From positions 434,001 to 498,000 of the forward strand of contig NZ_SWFP01000003.1 of the NCBI RefSeq assembly GCF_005869225.1: a DNA stretch of 64,000 bases. The letters are read 5' to 3'. Made by a program: the position numbers and the translations under genes. Below the pieces are notes generated by a model. The model was not told the origin of the DNA, searched no databases, and was given only the letters and a program-made list of their open reading frames with translations. Source of the stretch: Dyadobacter bucti. Its GTDB lineage: Bacteria > Bacteroidota > Bacteroidia > Cytophagales > Spirosomataceae. Shown piece after piece: positions 35,691 to 43,145 of this stretch. The stretch's first letter is position 1. Every line of letters starts with the position of its first letter.

Positions 35691-37058
35691 TTACAAACCG
35701 TATTTCTCCATGCGCCGGTAAAGAGCTGCCCGGCTGAGACCCAATTCCCGCGCAGCATCGGTAATGTTACCGTTGAATCGTTTCATGGCTTTCACAATTA
35801 AGGTCTTTTCCATGTCTTCCAGGTCAAATCCTGTAGCGGTTGTTGGTGTTCCGCCGGAGCTTTTCAGGAACAGATCATCCGGTTGCAGCGTTTTTTCCTG
35901 CGACAGAATAACCGCTCTTTCTATGGCATGCTGTAGTTCACGGATATTCCCCGGCCAGTTGTACTGCTGCATTTTTTTAATGAGTGCGCTGCTGACATCG
36001 CTGACAGGCCGGTTGTATTTTTTACTGTATTGTTTGAGATAAAACTCCGCAAGGGCGCTGATATCCTCCGGACGTTCGCGGAGCGGTGGCAGGTCAAGTT
36101 CGATGGTATTGATCCTGTAGAGCAGATCCTGACGAAAAGTTTTTTCCACAACCATTTTTTCAATATTCATGTTCGTGGCGCAGATCAGGCGGACGTCGAG
36201 TGTGATCGGCTTGTTGGAGCCCACGCGGGTGACGCGCCGTTCCTGTATGACTGTCAATAGCTTAGCTTGAAGCGGCAATGTGAGGTTACCGATTTCATCC
36301 AGGAATATTGTCCCGCCTTTTGCTTCCTCAAACCTTCCGGCCCGGTCTTCTTTTGCATCGGTAAAGGCACCTTTTACGTGTCCGAAAAGCTCACTTTCAA
36401 AAAGCGTCTCGCTTAGTGCGCCAAGATCAACGGTTACAAATGGTTTGTCAGCCCGTTTGGAATGCTGGTGAACATGCTTGGCAAGCTGCGTTTTTCCGGT
36501 ACCGTTTTCGCCCAGTATCAGAATGTTGGCATCAGTCGAGGCCACTCTTTCGGCGGTGTTCAGTACCTGTCGCATGGCTTCGCTCGACGCCACGATGGTA
36601 TCCGCGGAGGACTTGCTTTTTTTACTGTCTTCCTTTGTTTTTTCTTCTGCTACGACGACCGGTTTATTGTTCCCTCCCTCGAGTGACATACTGATGGTAG
36701 TCAGTAACTTATCGTTTTCCCAGGGTTTGAGTACAAAATCTGTTGCTCCCGATTTTATCGCCCTGATCGCCATTTCTATATCCCCGTAAGCTGTGATCAT
36801 AATCACCTTAGCAGCCGGATTGATGTCGAGGATGCGGTCCAGCCAGTGAAATCCTTCCCGGCCGCTGTTCACATCGCGGGTGAAATTCATGTCCAGCAGG
36901 ATCAGATTGTAGTCCCCGTTGGTTACCAGAAAAGGAAGTTTTTGAGGGTTTTTTTCAATATCGACGGCTTTTGCGTGTCTTTTTAAGAGTAGTTTGGCTG
37001 CACTGAGGACATCGACATCGTCATCGATAATCAGAATTTTGGCTTCGGAGATTTGCAT
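35691..37058 (-). CDS. Sigma-54-dependent response regulator (NtrC family)
   Basis: This 455-residue three-domain regulator has a receiver domain with phospho-acceptor Asp at about 56 (LILLDMNFT). An AAA+ domain has Walker A GENGTGK and Walker [11 protein letters not shown], and the sigma-54 contact loop reads GAFTDA instead of GAFTGA. A Fis-type helix-turn-helix is at the end ([21 protein letters not shown]). It is divergent from the adaptor-ATPase-permease array. The 300-bp gap contains tandem TGT-N10-ACA palindromes and a -24/-12-like element, which makes the array its likely target. No histidine kinase is visible in the window. Confidence 0.93.
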   Translation of the reverse strand: MQISEAKILIIDDDVDVLSAAKLLLKRHAKAVDIEKNPQKLPFLVTNGDYNLILLDMNFTRDVNSGREGFHWLDRILDINPAAKVIMITAYGDIEMAIRAIKSGATDFVLKPWENDKLLTTISMSLEGGNNKPVVVAEEKTKEDSKKSKSSADTIVASSEAMRQVLNTAERVASTDANILILGENGTGKTQLAKHVHQHSKRADKPFVTVDLGALSETLFESELFGHVKGAFTDAKEDRAGRFEEAKGGTIFLDEIGNLTLPLQAKLLTVIQERRVTRVGSNKPITLDVRLICATNMNIEKMVVEKTFRQDLLYRINTIELDLPPLRERPEDISALAEFYLKQYSKKYNRPVSDVSSALIKKMQQYNWPGNIRELQHAIERAVILSQEKTLQPDDLFLKSSGGTPTTATGFDLEDMEKTLIVKAMKRFNGNITDAARELGLSRAALYRRMEKYGL

Positions 37059-37192
37059 GGCTGGGTTTCTTTATTTAATTTTTATTCAGGGCAACGTAAA
37101 GAATTGAAGGGGGTTGTGTCTTTGCGACGGCAATTTATGGTTTTTACGATTTTATATCCGTGTTTGGAAAATTTATCCCCAAAAAAACTGCT

Positions 37193-37228
37193 TGTCCGAA
37201 CGCGTACAGAAATGTCCGATAATGAACA
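37193..37228 (+). promoter_or_regulatory. Tandem enhancer-like sites ahead of the adaptor gene
   Basis: Two 16-bp sites of the form TGT-N10-ACA lie 20 bp apart: TGTCCGAACGCGTACA at 37193 and TGTCCGATAATGAACA at 37213. The same paired layout recurs at 57213/57234 and 61248/61269. TGT-N10-ACA is the known pattern for the enhancer-binding protein NifA, so binding by the divergent NtrC-type regulator is a reasonable inference. Confidence 0.65.
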
Positions 37229-37293
37229 AAATGGCTTGCTATTTGTTTTGTATTTCAATTGAATTTCAGTGAGTTGCGTCTTTATTTGTTTCG

Positions 37294-37308
37294 TGGCATA
37301 GTGATTGG
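37294..37308 (+). promoter_or_regulatory. Sigma-54-like -24/-12 promoter
   Basis: TGGCAT-AGTGA-TTGG matches the sigma-54 consensus TGGCAC-N5-TTGC except for the last base and one pyrimidine change. It starts 81 bp after the second enhancer-like site and ends 48 bp before the adaptor start codon. Confidence 0.55.
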
Positions 37309-37355
37309 ATAGTATCTGTCAAAGTTAAACAGCGAATTCAATTACTATCAATATA

Positions 37356-38663
37356 ATGGAAGTTAAAACACCTAACTCAACCAGCACCAATAACGGATTC
37401 TCCGGAGGCTCGTCAATGGACAAACTAAAACCCAAGAAATTCTGGACTACCCAGCGGATCGGAATCATTACCGGAAGCGTACTATTGGTTTCTTTTCTGG
37501 TCTATCAATTTTTCTTTGCAGATAAACGCAGCAAACTTAATGTTGAGCAGGATAAACTCACCATATCAACCGTAAGCCAGGGTAAATTTGACGAGTTCAT
37601 CGTGGTGACCGGTGTTGTTCAGCCTTTGAAAACCATACAACTGGATGCAATTGTGGGTGGATATGTAACCGAAAAACTGATTGAAGGCGGTAATATGGTG
37701 AAGCAAGGCGACGTGCTCCTGAAACTCGAAAACCAAAACCTTAAACTAAGCTTTCTGCAATCTGAAACAGAAGCGAGCCGATTGGTAAACGATCTTCAGA
37801 ATACGCGTCAGAGCTTGCGTATTGCTCGTTTTAATCTTCAAAAGACATTGAGCGAACTTGATTTTCAGATCGATCAGGCCAAAGACGCCCATGACCGTAA
37901 CACCAAATTATACAAAGACAAAGTGATCCCGGACGCGGATTACCTGAAAACAAAACGCGAATTCGAACGTCTCACCAAGCAGCGGGAAATCGAAGTTGAA
38001 TCGCAGAAATACCAGGAAGAAAACTCTAAAATGCAGATCACGCAATTGGAAGGTACACTGGCAAGCACACAGAAAAACGTAAACCTTTGGAGGCAAACGC
38101 TTGAAAACCTTTCGGTTAAAGCGCCGGTTTCCGGGTTGCTTTCGTCCATGAACGTAGAAGTGGGATCCAATATCAACCAGGGCCAGAACATTGGCCAGAT
38201 CGATGATTTGAATGGTTTTAAAATGCGTGTCAGCGTGGATGAACACTATATTTCAAGGATTTTCGCAGGATTGCAGGGTTCTATGGAATTCAATGGCAAA
38301 GACTACGGATTAAAGATCATCAAAATATATCCCGAGGTTTTGAGCGGCAGATTTGAAGTAGATATGCAGTTTGAAAAAGGTGCTCCTGAACTGATCAAAA
38401 GAGGTCAATCGGCGCCGATCCGCTTGCAACTCGGCCAGCCTTCGCAGGCTACACTGCTGCCGGTGGGAGGCTTCTTCTCTGAAACAGGCGGTAACTGGGT
38501 ATACGTAGTAGGAGACGACGGAAAACGCGCCGCCAAACGCAACATCACGTTAGGCCGTAAAAATCCTGAATATTTCGAAGTACTCGAAGGCCTTAAACCA
38601 GGCGAAAAAGTTATCACCAGCTCGTATGAGAATTTTGGGGATAATGAGGTGTTGGAATTCTGA
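37356..38663 (+). CDS. HlyD/MacA-type periplasmic adaptor (membrane fusion protein)
   Basis: This 435-residue membrane fusion protein links an inner-membrane ABC permease to the outer membrane. After a polar N-terminus there is one transmembrane segment (IGIITGSVLLVSFLVYQFFF, about 35-54). The biotinyl-lipoyl halves follow (VVTGVVQPLKTIQLDAIVGG and VKAPVSGLLSSMNVEVGS), separated by a long alpha-hairpin coiled coil (about 125-235), then a beta-barrel and membrane-proximal domain. It is the only adaptor in the array, so all the permeases here may share it. It is preceded by the sigma-54-like promoter and followed by a purine-rich repeat arm. Confidence 0.92.
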   Translation: MEVKTPNSTSTNNGFSGGSSMDKLKPKKFWTTQRIGIITGSVLLVSFLVYQFFFADKRSKLNVEQDKLTISTVSQGKFDEFIVVTGVVQPLKTIQLDAIVGGYVTEKLIEGGNMVKQGDVLLKLENQNLKLSFLQSETEASRLVNDLQNTRQSLRIARFNLQKTLSELDFQIDQAKDAHDRNTKLYKDKVIPDADYLKTKREFERLTKQREIEVESQKYQEENSKMQITQLEGTLASTQKNVNLWRQTLENLSVKAPVSGLLSSMNVEVGSNINQGQNIGQIDDLNGFKMRVSVDEHYISRIFAGLQGSMEFNGKDYGLKIIKIYPEVLSGRFEVDMQFEKGAPELIKRGQSAPIRLQLGQPSQATLLPVGGFFSETGGNWVYVVGDDGKRAAKRNITLGRKNPEYFEVLEGLKPGEKVITSSYENFGDNEVLEF

Positions 38664-38673
38664 AAGGGAGTAG

Positions 38674-39151
38674 GGAGGAAAGGGAGGAAGGGAAACAGGA
38701 GGAACGTTTGAGTTGGTAGATTAGAATTTTGTTTCTCTTGTTTTGATCAGGTTTTGCAGCATTGCTGATAGTATCTGAGTCTTTGCTACAAGTGAATTTC
38801 CCTTTTCTCTTTCAATTAACCCTATGCTCATTGCGATATAAATTTGAGTTCTTAGTTCACCAGACGAACCTTTTGCAATTCTTAAAAACCTTATAAATTC
38901 TTTGTTAGAATGACGTTCAAACCCTTCGGCTACATTGGAAGAAATAGAAACCGCGGATCTACACATCTGCTCTTTAAGGGAAAAATCCCTGCAACCGGCA
39001 AGCGACTCATACATCATGACGGCCAACGAAAGCCCATCTTGCCAAACTTTTAAATCTTCGAATTTTTCAACTTTTGACATAAATAAAAGGATTGGTACAA
39101 GGAGCAAGGTAGTATAAAAATCCTCCCCTTTCTCCCTCCTCCCTTTCCTCC
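38674..39151. repeat. Purine-rich inverted-repeat arms flanking the four-helix-bundle gene
   Basis: GGAGGAAAGGGAGGA at 38674-38688 is exactly complementary to TCCTCCCTTTCCTCC at 39137-39151, and the arms extend imperfectly on both inner sides. The loop is about 450 nt and holds the whole four-helix-bundle gene on the opposite strand. Shorter versions of the same arms, without a gene, occupy the spacers at 43043, 48195 and 50667. Confidence 0.8.
38721..39080 (-). CDS. Four-helix-bundle protein (S23/IVS-encoded type)
   Basis: This 119-residue protein matches the S23 four-helix-bundle family (KFEDLKVWQDGLSLAVMMYE, SLKEQMCRSAVSISSNVAEGFER, FLRIAKGSSGELRTQI). The start is ATG 39080; the frame remains open further upstream into the ATPase gene but has no homology there. 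Family members are typically encoded in intervening sequences of 23S rRNA, which sit in RNase III-cut hairpins, or are scattered in Bacteroidota genomes with unknown roles. Here it lies antisense between adaptor and ATPase genes that otherwise form one unit, and between inverted purine-rich arms. This suggests insertion. Confidence 0.9.
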   Translation of the reverse strand: MSKVEKFEDLKVWQDGLSLAVMMYESLAGCRDFSLKEQMCRSAVSISSNVAEGFERHSNKEFIRFLRIAKGSSGELRTQIYIAMSIGLIEREKGNSLVAKTQILSAMLQNLIKTRETKF

Positions 39152-39164
39152 AAAATTTACTGCT

Positions 39165-39842
39165 ATGATCAAAATTACCAACCTGCATAAGATCTTTTCT
39201 ACTGAGGAAGTGGAAACTACGGCCTTGAATGGCATTGACATGGATATCAAAGACGGCGAGTTTGTTGCCATCATGGGGCCGTCGGGGTGTGGTAAATCCA
39301 CATTGCTGAACATTCTCGGGCTGCTCGACAATCCAAGTGAAGGGTCTTATGAATTTTACGGCACCGAGGTGGCAAAAATGTCGGAAAGGCAGCGTGCACA
39401 AATACGCAAAGGCAACATTGGTTTCGTTTTTCAGAGCTTTAACCTGATCGACGAACTTACTGTTTATGAGAATGTTGAGCTTCCATTGCTTTATCTCAAA
39501 ACACCTCCCGCAGAACGAAAGGAGAAAGTGGAAGCTGCGCTGAACCGCATGAATATGATGCACCGCCGCAACCACTTCCCTCAACAGCTATCCGGTGGAC
39601 AGCAGCAGCGTACGGCGATCGCGAGAGCGGTAGTGGCCACACCCAAAACAATACTTGCGGATGAGCCTACCGGTAACCTCGACTCCAAAAATGGCGAAGA
39701 AGTAATGAACCTGCTGAGCCAGCTTAACGCAGCGGGAACTACGATCCTGATGGTAACGCACTCCCCTTACGATGCAGGTTTTGCCCACCGCATTGTGAAT
39801 TTGTTTGATGGAAAGATCGTAACGGAAAAAGTGCATGTTTAG
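39165..39842 (+). CDS. LolD/MacB-type ABC transporter ATP-binding protein
   Basis: This 225-residue complete ABC ATPase has Walker A GPSGCGKST, Q-loop GFVFQSFNL, signature LSGGQQQRTAIARA, Walker B ILADEPTGNLDS and the H-loop MVTHSPYDAG. It belongs to the LolD/MacB/FtsE class that works with FtsX-fold permeases in mechanotransmission rather than transmembrane transport. It is the only intact ATPase of the array and so would have to energise all eight permeases, or to dimerise on each alternately. It starts 13 bp after the right arm of the purine-rich repeat. Confidence 0.95.
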   Translation: MIKITNLHKIFSTEEVETTALNGIDMDIKDGEFVAIMGPSGCGKSTLLNILGLLDNPSEGSYEFYGTEVAKMSERQRAQIRKGNIGFVFQSFNLIDELTVYENVELPLLYLKTPPAERKEKVEAALNRMNMMHRRNHFPQQLSGGQQQRTAIARAVVATPKTILADEPTGNLDSKNGEEVMNLLSQLNAAGTTILMVTHSPYDAGFAHRIVNLFDGKIVTEKVHV

Positions 39843-39861
39843 AGGCTCTCGGCTGGCGGCC

Positions 39862-39975
39862 ATCGGCAGTCGGTCACTGGCTCACTATGGCAGGTTTTGC
39901 ATTATTATGAAGCAGAATTTTAGGATCGTGCGCGGATCAATATAACAAAGCCAGTAGCTGACAGCCAACAGCCGA
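39862..39975. repeat. AGC-type inverted spacer repeat
   Basis: ATCGGCAGTCGGTCACTGGCT (from 39862) is partly complementary to AGCCAGTAGCTGACAGCC (from 39949), with a loop of about 65 nt. Related AGCTGACAGCC-type sequence recurs in the spacers at 45680-45715, 53170-53254, 58060-58095 and 61405-61435. It may be a degenerate dispersed repeat. Confidence 0.5.
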
Positions 39976-39998
39976 CGGCAAGAAAGCCAAATCTAACC

Positions 39999-40601
39999 AT
40001 GAAAAAATTCCTGACTATTTTTCTCGCCGGTGTAAGTACACTGGCGATTGCCCAAAAAAGGGTTAACCTGAGCAGAAGTATTGACGATGACGGAAAAAAA
40101 ATGTCTATCCGGGTACAGGGAACTGTCGACGGAAAGGAAGTCGATTTCGATAAGACATTTGAGGTAGAAGACCTGGATAAAGAAGAGCGTGCCGCATTCA
40201 GGGAAGAGATCCTGAACTCGATCGGAGCGGGTAATATGGATTTCCAGAAAACACAGCGTTCGCCAAAGGTCGCCGCTCCTCCCAAGCGAACGCCGGAAGT
40301 AGCCGCTCCGCCTTCCGAACCGGTCGTTGCTTATGTTCCCAACGATATGAACCCAAATGCTGCATGGTCGGCGGATATCAATGAACAGTCCGTTGCAAAA
40401 GGTATTTCACTTCCATTTACAAAGCTCATCAAATATAACAGGGAATCGGGGGAGCTATTCCTGAAGTATAGCTTTACAAGGAACAATGAAGAGTTCATTT
40501 ATGAAAAAACGGTCAACGCAGCAGGTAAATCGGAAAATGAGCGTCAGAGCATTATAGACAATTTTGAGAACGAGATAGAATTGCCAGGACGAGGCATTTA
40601 A
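39999..40601 (+). CDS. Small exported protein of the permease array, unknown
   Basis: This unrecognised 200-residue protein has a signal peptide (KKFLTIFLAGVSTLAIAQ), an acidic middle (FEVEDLDKEERAAF) and a linker with a doubled VAAPP element near residues 90-107. Its stop is four bases into a TAATG overlap with a possible start of the first permease, and 11 bp before that gene's better-supported start. It is therefore almost certainly co-transcribed and perhaps translationally coupled. An accessory periplasmic role for the exporter is inferred from position only. Confidence 0.75.
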   Translation: MKKFLTIFLAGVSTLAIAQKRVNLSRSIDDDGKKMSIRVQGTVDGKEVDFDKTFEVEDLDKEERAAFREEILNSIGAGNMDFQKTQRSPKVAAPPKRTPEVAAPPSEPVVAYVPNDMNPNAAWSADINEQSVAKGISLPFTKLIKYNRESGELFLKYSFTRNNEEFIYEKTVNAAGKSENERQSIIDNFENEIELPGRGI

Positions 40602-40612
40602 TGGGATCAGAA

Positions 40613-43042
40613 ATGTTAAAAAATTATTTCAAAATCGCGTGGAGGAACCTGCGCAAGCATAAGTTCTATTCCTTCCTGAATATTTTTGGCCTCTCACTCG
40701 GACTTGCAAGCTGTCTGCTTATCACCCTTTATGTCGTGGATGAGCTCAGTTATGACAAGTCATTTCTGCATGCCGACAGGATATACCGGATCAATTCCGA
40801 TATCAAATTCGGAGGAGCCGACATGAAACTGGCTGTTGCGCCGGACCCGATGGCCTTTACTCTGAAAAAGGACTACCCGCAACTCGAAGCAGTGGCCAGG
40901 CTAAGGGAAAATGGAAGTTATCTGGTCCGCCGTACGGGATCAATTGATAATTTGAAAGAAGATCAGGTCGTTTTTGCCGATTCCACTTTTTTCAAGGTTT
41001 TCTCTACTCCGCTGGTTGCCGGTGATCCCAATACTGTGCTAACCGAACCTAACACGATGGTTATTTCGGAAAGGGATGCCAGTAAATATTTTGGTAAAGA
41101 AAATCCGGTTGGTAAAACACTCCTGCTCGATAACAAGCATACGTACAGAGTAACCGGTGTGATGGAAAACATGCCTGACCGCTCGCATTTCGGCGGTCTG
41201 AATATGCTGCTTTCCATGAGTTCCACCGACGAAAGCCGCCGGGATAACTGGGGCAGTCATAATTTCAATACCTATCTGTTGCTCCGGGAAGGTGTCGATG
41301 CACGCCAGTTTGAAAAGAATTTTGATACTGTCATTGAAAAATATACAGGGAAATGGGTGCAGAAACTCATGGGAGCTTCCCTCGCCGACCTGCGTAAATC
41401 CGGGAGCTACATTAAATATTCATTGATACGGTTGACAGATATTCACCTGAAATCTGACCGGACAGCAGAGATCGGCCCAAATGGTAATATTCAGTACGTT
41501 TACATATTTGGGGTAGTTGCGGTTTTCCTGCTTGTGATCGCCTGCGTGAATTTTATGAATCTGGCAACTGCGCGGTCGTCCAACCGGGCAAAGGAAGTAG
41601 GTGTAAGAAAAGCTCTGGGCTCGGAACGTTCCGCGTTGGTCAACCAGTTTCTCACGGAAGCAGTTTTACTCAGCTTTTTGTCGTTGGTACTGGCATTAAT
41701 ACTGGCGTACGCGGCATTGCCACTTTTTAATAATCTTGCCAGCAAACAGATCGTATTTCCATTTCAAAATATATGGTTTTGGCTCATCGTAATTTTTACG
41801 GGAGCATGGGTCGGTATTTTGGCAGGAAGTTACCCCGCATTTTTCCTGTCGGCATTTCAGCCGCTGAAAGTTCTTAAAAACCAGGTATCGCAGGAAGGAA
41901 AGGGTGGTTATCTACGTAATTCACTCGTGGTTTTCCAGTTTATGATTTCGGTGATGCTGATCGTTGGTACGGGCGTCATTTTCAGACAATTGAATTATAT
42001 CCAGACTAAAAAGCTCGGTTTCAACAAAGACCAGGTACTGATTATCAATGATGCCTATGCTCTGAACAAGCAGGCCGCGGCGTTTAAGGAAGAGGTTTTG
42101 CAGCTTCCCAATGTCGAAAGCGGCACTATATCCAGCTATCTTCCGACGCCGTCTTCCCGAAGCGACAATACTTTTTTTCCGGAGGGACAATTGCAGCAGG
42201 ATAAGGGGATCAATATGCAGCAATGGACTGTGGATCATGACTATCTTAAAACGATGGGCCTTGATGTGAAGAGCGGGCGAGGCTTTCTGGAAAACTATCC
42301 GTCAGATTCCACCGGCATTATCATCAATGAAAGCGCAGCAAAAATCCTGGGATTCGCTGACCCTCTTGGTAAAAAGGTATTTATGTTCCAGGATGCTCTC
42401 AACGAGAACAGAACCACCTATACAATTATAGGTGTTGTCAAAAATTTTCATTTTGAATCACTACGAAAAAATATCGGGGCGCTTAGTATGATCCTCAAAC
42501 CAAGTTCCGGTTCCGTGGCGATCCGTTTGAAAAGCAATGATGTAACGCAAACCATCGCCAGCATTAAAAGTCTGTGGAAAAATATGGCTCCGGGACAACC
42601 GTTTAGTTACCGGTTTATGGACGATGATTTCGATAATGTGTACAGGAGCGAGCAAAGGGTTGGACAGATATTTATCACGTTTGCGGTGATATCCATCATC
42701 ATCGGCTGTCTTGGTTTGTTCGGACTGTCGGCCTACACTGCGGAGCGCCGTACCAAAGAAATCGGGGTAAGGAAAGTGCTGGGCGCGAGTGTAAGCAATA
42801 TTGTTACGCTGTTATCCACCGATTTCCTGAAACTGGTATTGCTGGCAATTCTGATCGGCAGCCCGATAGCCTGGTATGCAATGAACCTTTGGTTGAGCGA
42901 GTTCGTCTACCATATCAATATTTCCTGGTGGATGTTCGCCGCCGCCGGTCTGCTGGCGATCATCATTGCCTTGCTGACCATCAGTTTCCAAAGTATCAAA
43001 GCAGCATTGATGAATCCGGTGAAATCTTTAAAAACGGAATAA
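40613..43042 (+). CDS. MacB/FtsX-type ABC permease, paralogue 1
   Basis: The protein has 809 residues from ATG 40613, chosen because all the paralogues here begin M-[LFI]-x-N; ATG 40601 would add four residues and overlap the previous stop. It is a double FtsX unit: TM1 (FLNIFGLSLGLASCLLITLYV), MacB-type periplasmic domain (YRINSDIKFGG to about 285), then three helices with AKEVGVRKALGSERSALVNQF. The whole plan repeats in the second half, ending in the coupling segment RRTKEIGVRKVLGAS and the tail ALMNPVKSLKTE. It should work with the adaptor and ATPase just upstream to push a substrate out of the periplasm. The substrate is unknown. Confidence 0.92.
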   Translation: MLKNYFKIAWRNLRKHKFYSFLNIFGLSLGLASCLLITLYVVDELSYDKSFLHADRIYRINSDIKFGGADMKLAVAPDPMAFTLKKDYPQLEAVARLRENGSYLVRRTGSIDNLKEDQVVFADSTFFKVFSTPLVAGDPNTVLTEPNTMVISERDASKYFGKENPVGKTLLLDNKHTYRVTGVMENMPDRSHFGGLNMLLSMSSTDESRRDNWGSHNFNTYLLLREGVDARQFEKNFDTVIEKYTGKWVQKLMGASLADLRKSGSYIKYSLIRLTDIHLKSDRTAEIGPNGNIQYVYIFGVVAVFLLVIACVNFMNLATARSSNRAKEVGVRKALGSERSALVNQFLTEAVLLSFLSLVLALILAYAALPLFNNLASKQIVFPFQNIWFWLIVIFTGAWVGILAGSYPAFFLSAFQPLKVLKNQVSQEGKGGYLRNSLVVFQFMISVMLIVGTGVIFRQLNYIQTKKLGFNKDQVLIINDAYALNKQAAAFKEEVLQLPNVESGTISSYLPTPSSRSDNTFFPEGQLQQDKGINMQQWTVDHDYLKTMGLDVKSGRGFLENYPSDSTGIIINESAAKILGFADPLGKKVFMFQDALNENRTTYTIIGVVKNFHFESLRKNIGALSMILKPSSGSVAIRLKSNDVTQTIASIKSLWKNMAPGQPFSYRFMDDDFDNVYRSEQRVGQIFITFAVISIIIGCLGLFGLSAYTAERRTKEIGVRKVLGASVSNIVTLLSTDFLKLVLLAILIGSPIAWYAMNLWLSEFVYHINISWWMFAAAGLLAIIIALLTISFQSIKAALMNPVKSLKTE

Positions 43043-43119
43043 GGAGGAAAGGGATGAGGAACGAGAGGATTAGCATTACTCTATTCCCCTTCGTCCTTTT
43101 CCTCCCTTTCTTCCCTCCC
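43043..43119. repeat. Purine-rich inverted repeat between permeases 1 and 2
   Basis: GGAGGAAAGGGA starts on the base after the stop codon (43043-43054), and TTTCCTCCCTTTCTTCCCTCC ends the spacer at 43119. They pair imperfectly around an AT-rich loop of about 45 nt. No gene lies in the loop. Confidence 0.65.
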
Positions 43120-43145
43120 AAAACGTTATAACCAAGCACAAAGCC

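Noticed and set aside
37081..37262. Small + strand gene between regulator and adaptor
   Set aside because: It overlaps the enhancer-like sites, has no recognisable domain and has no ribosome-binding context.
38721..39584. A 287-residue minus-strand gene covering the four-helix-bundle gene and half of the ATPase
   Set aside because: Only the last 119 residues have homology; the rest is antisense to the clearly real ATPase.
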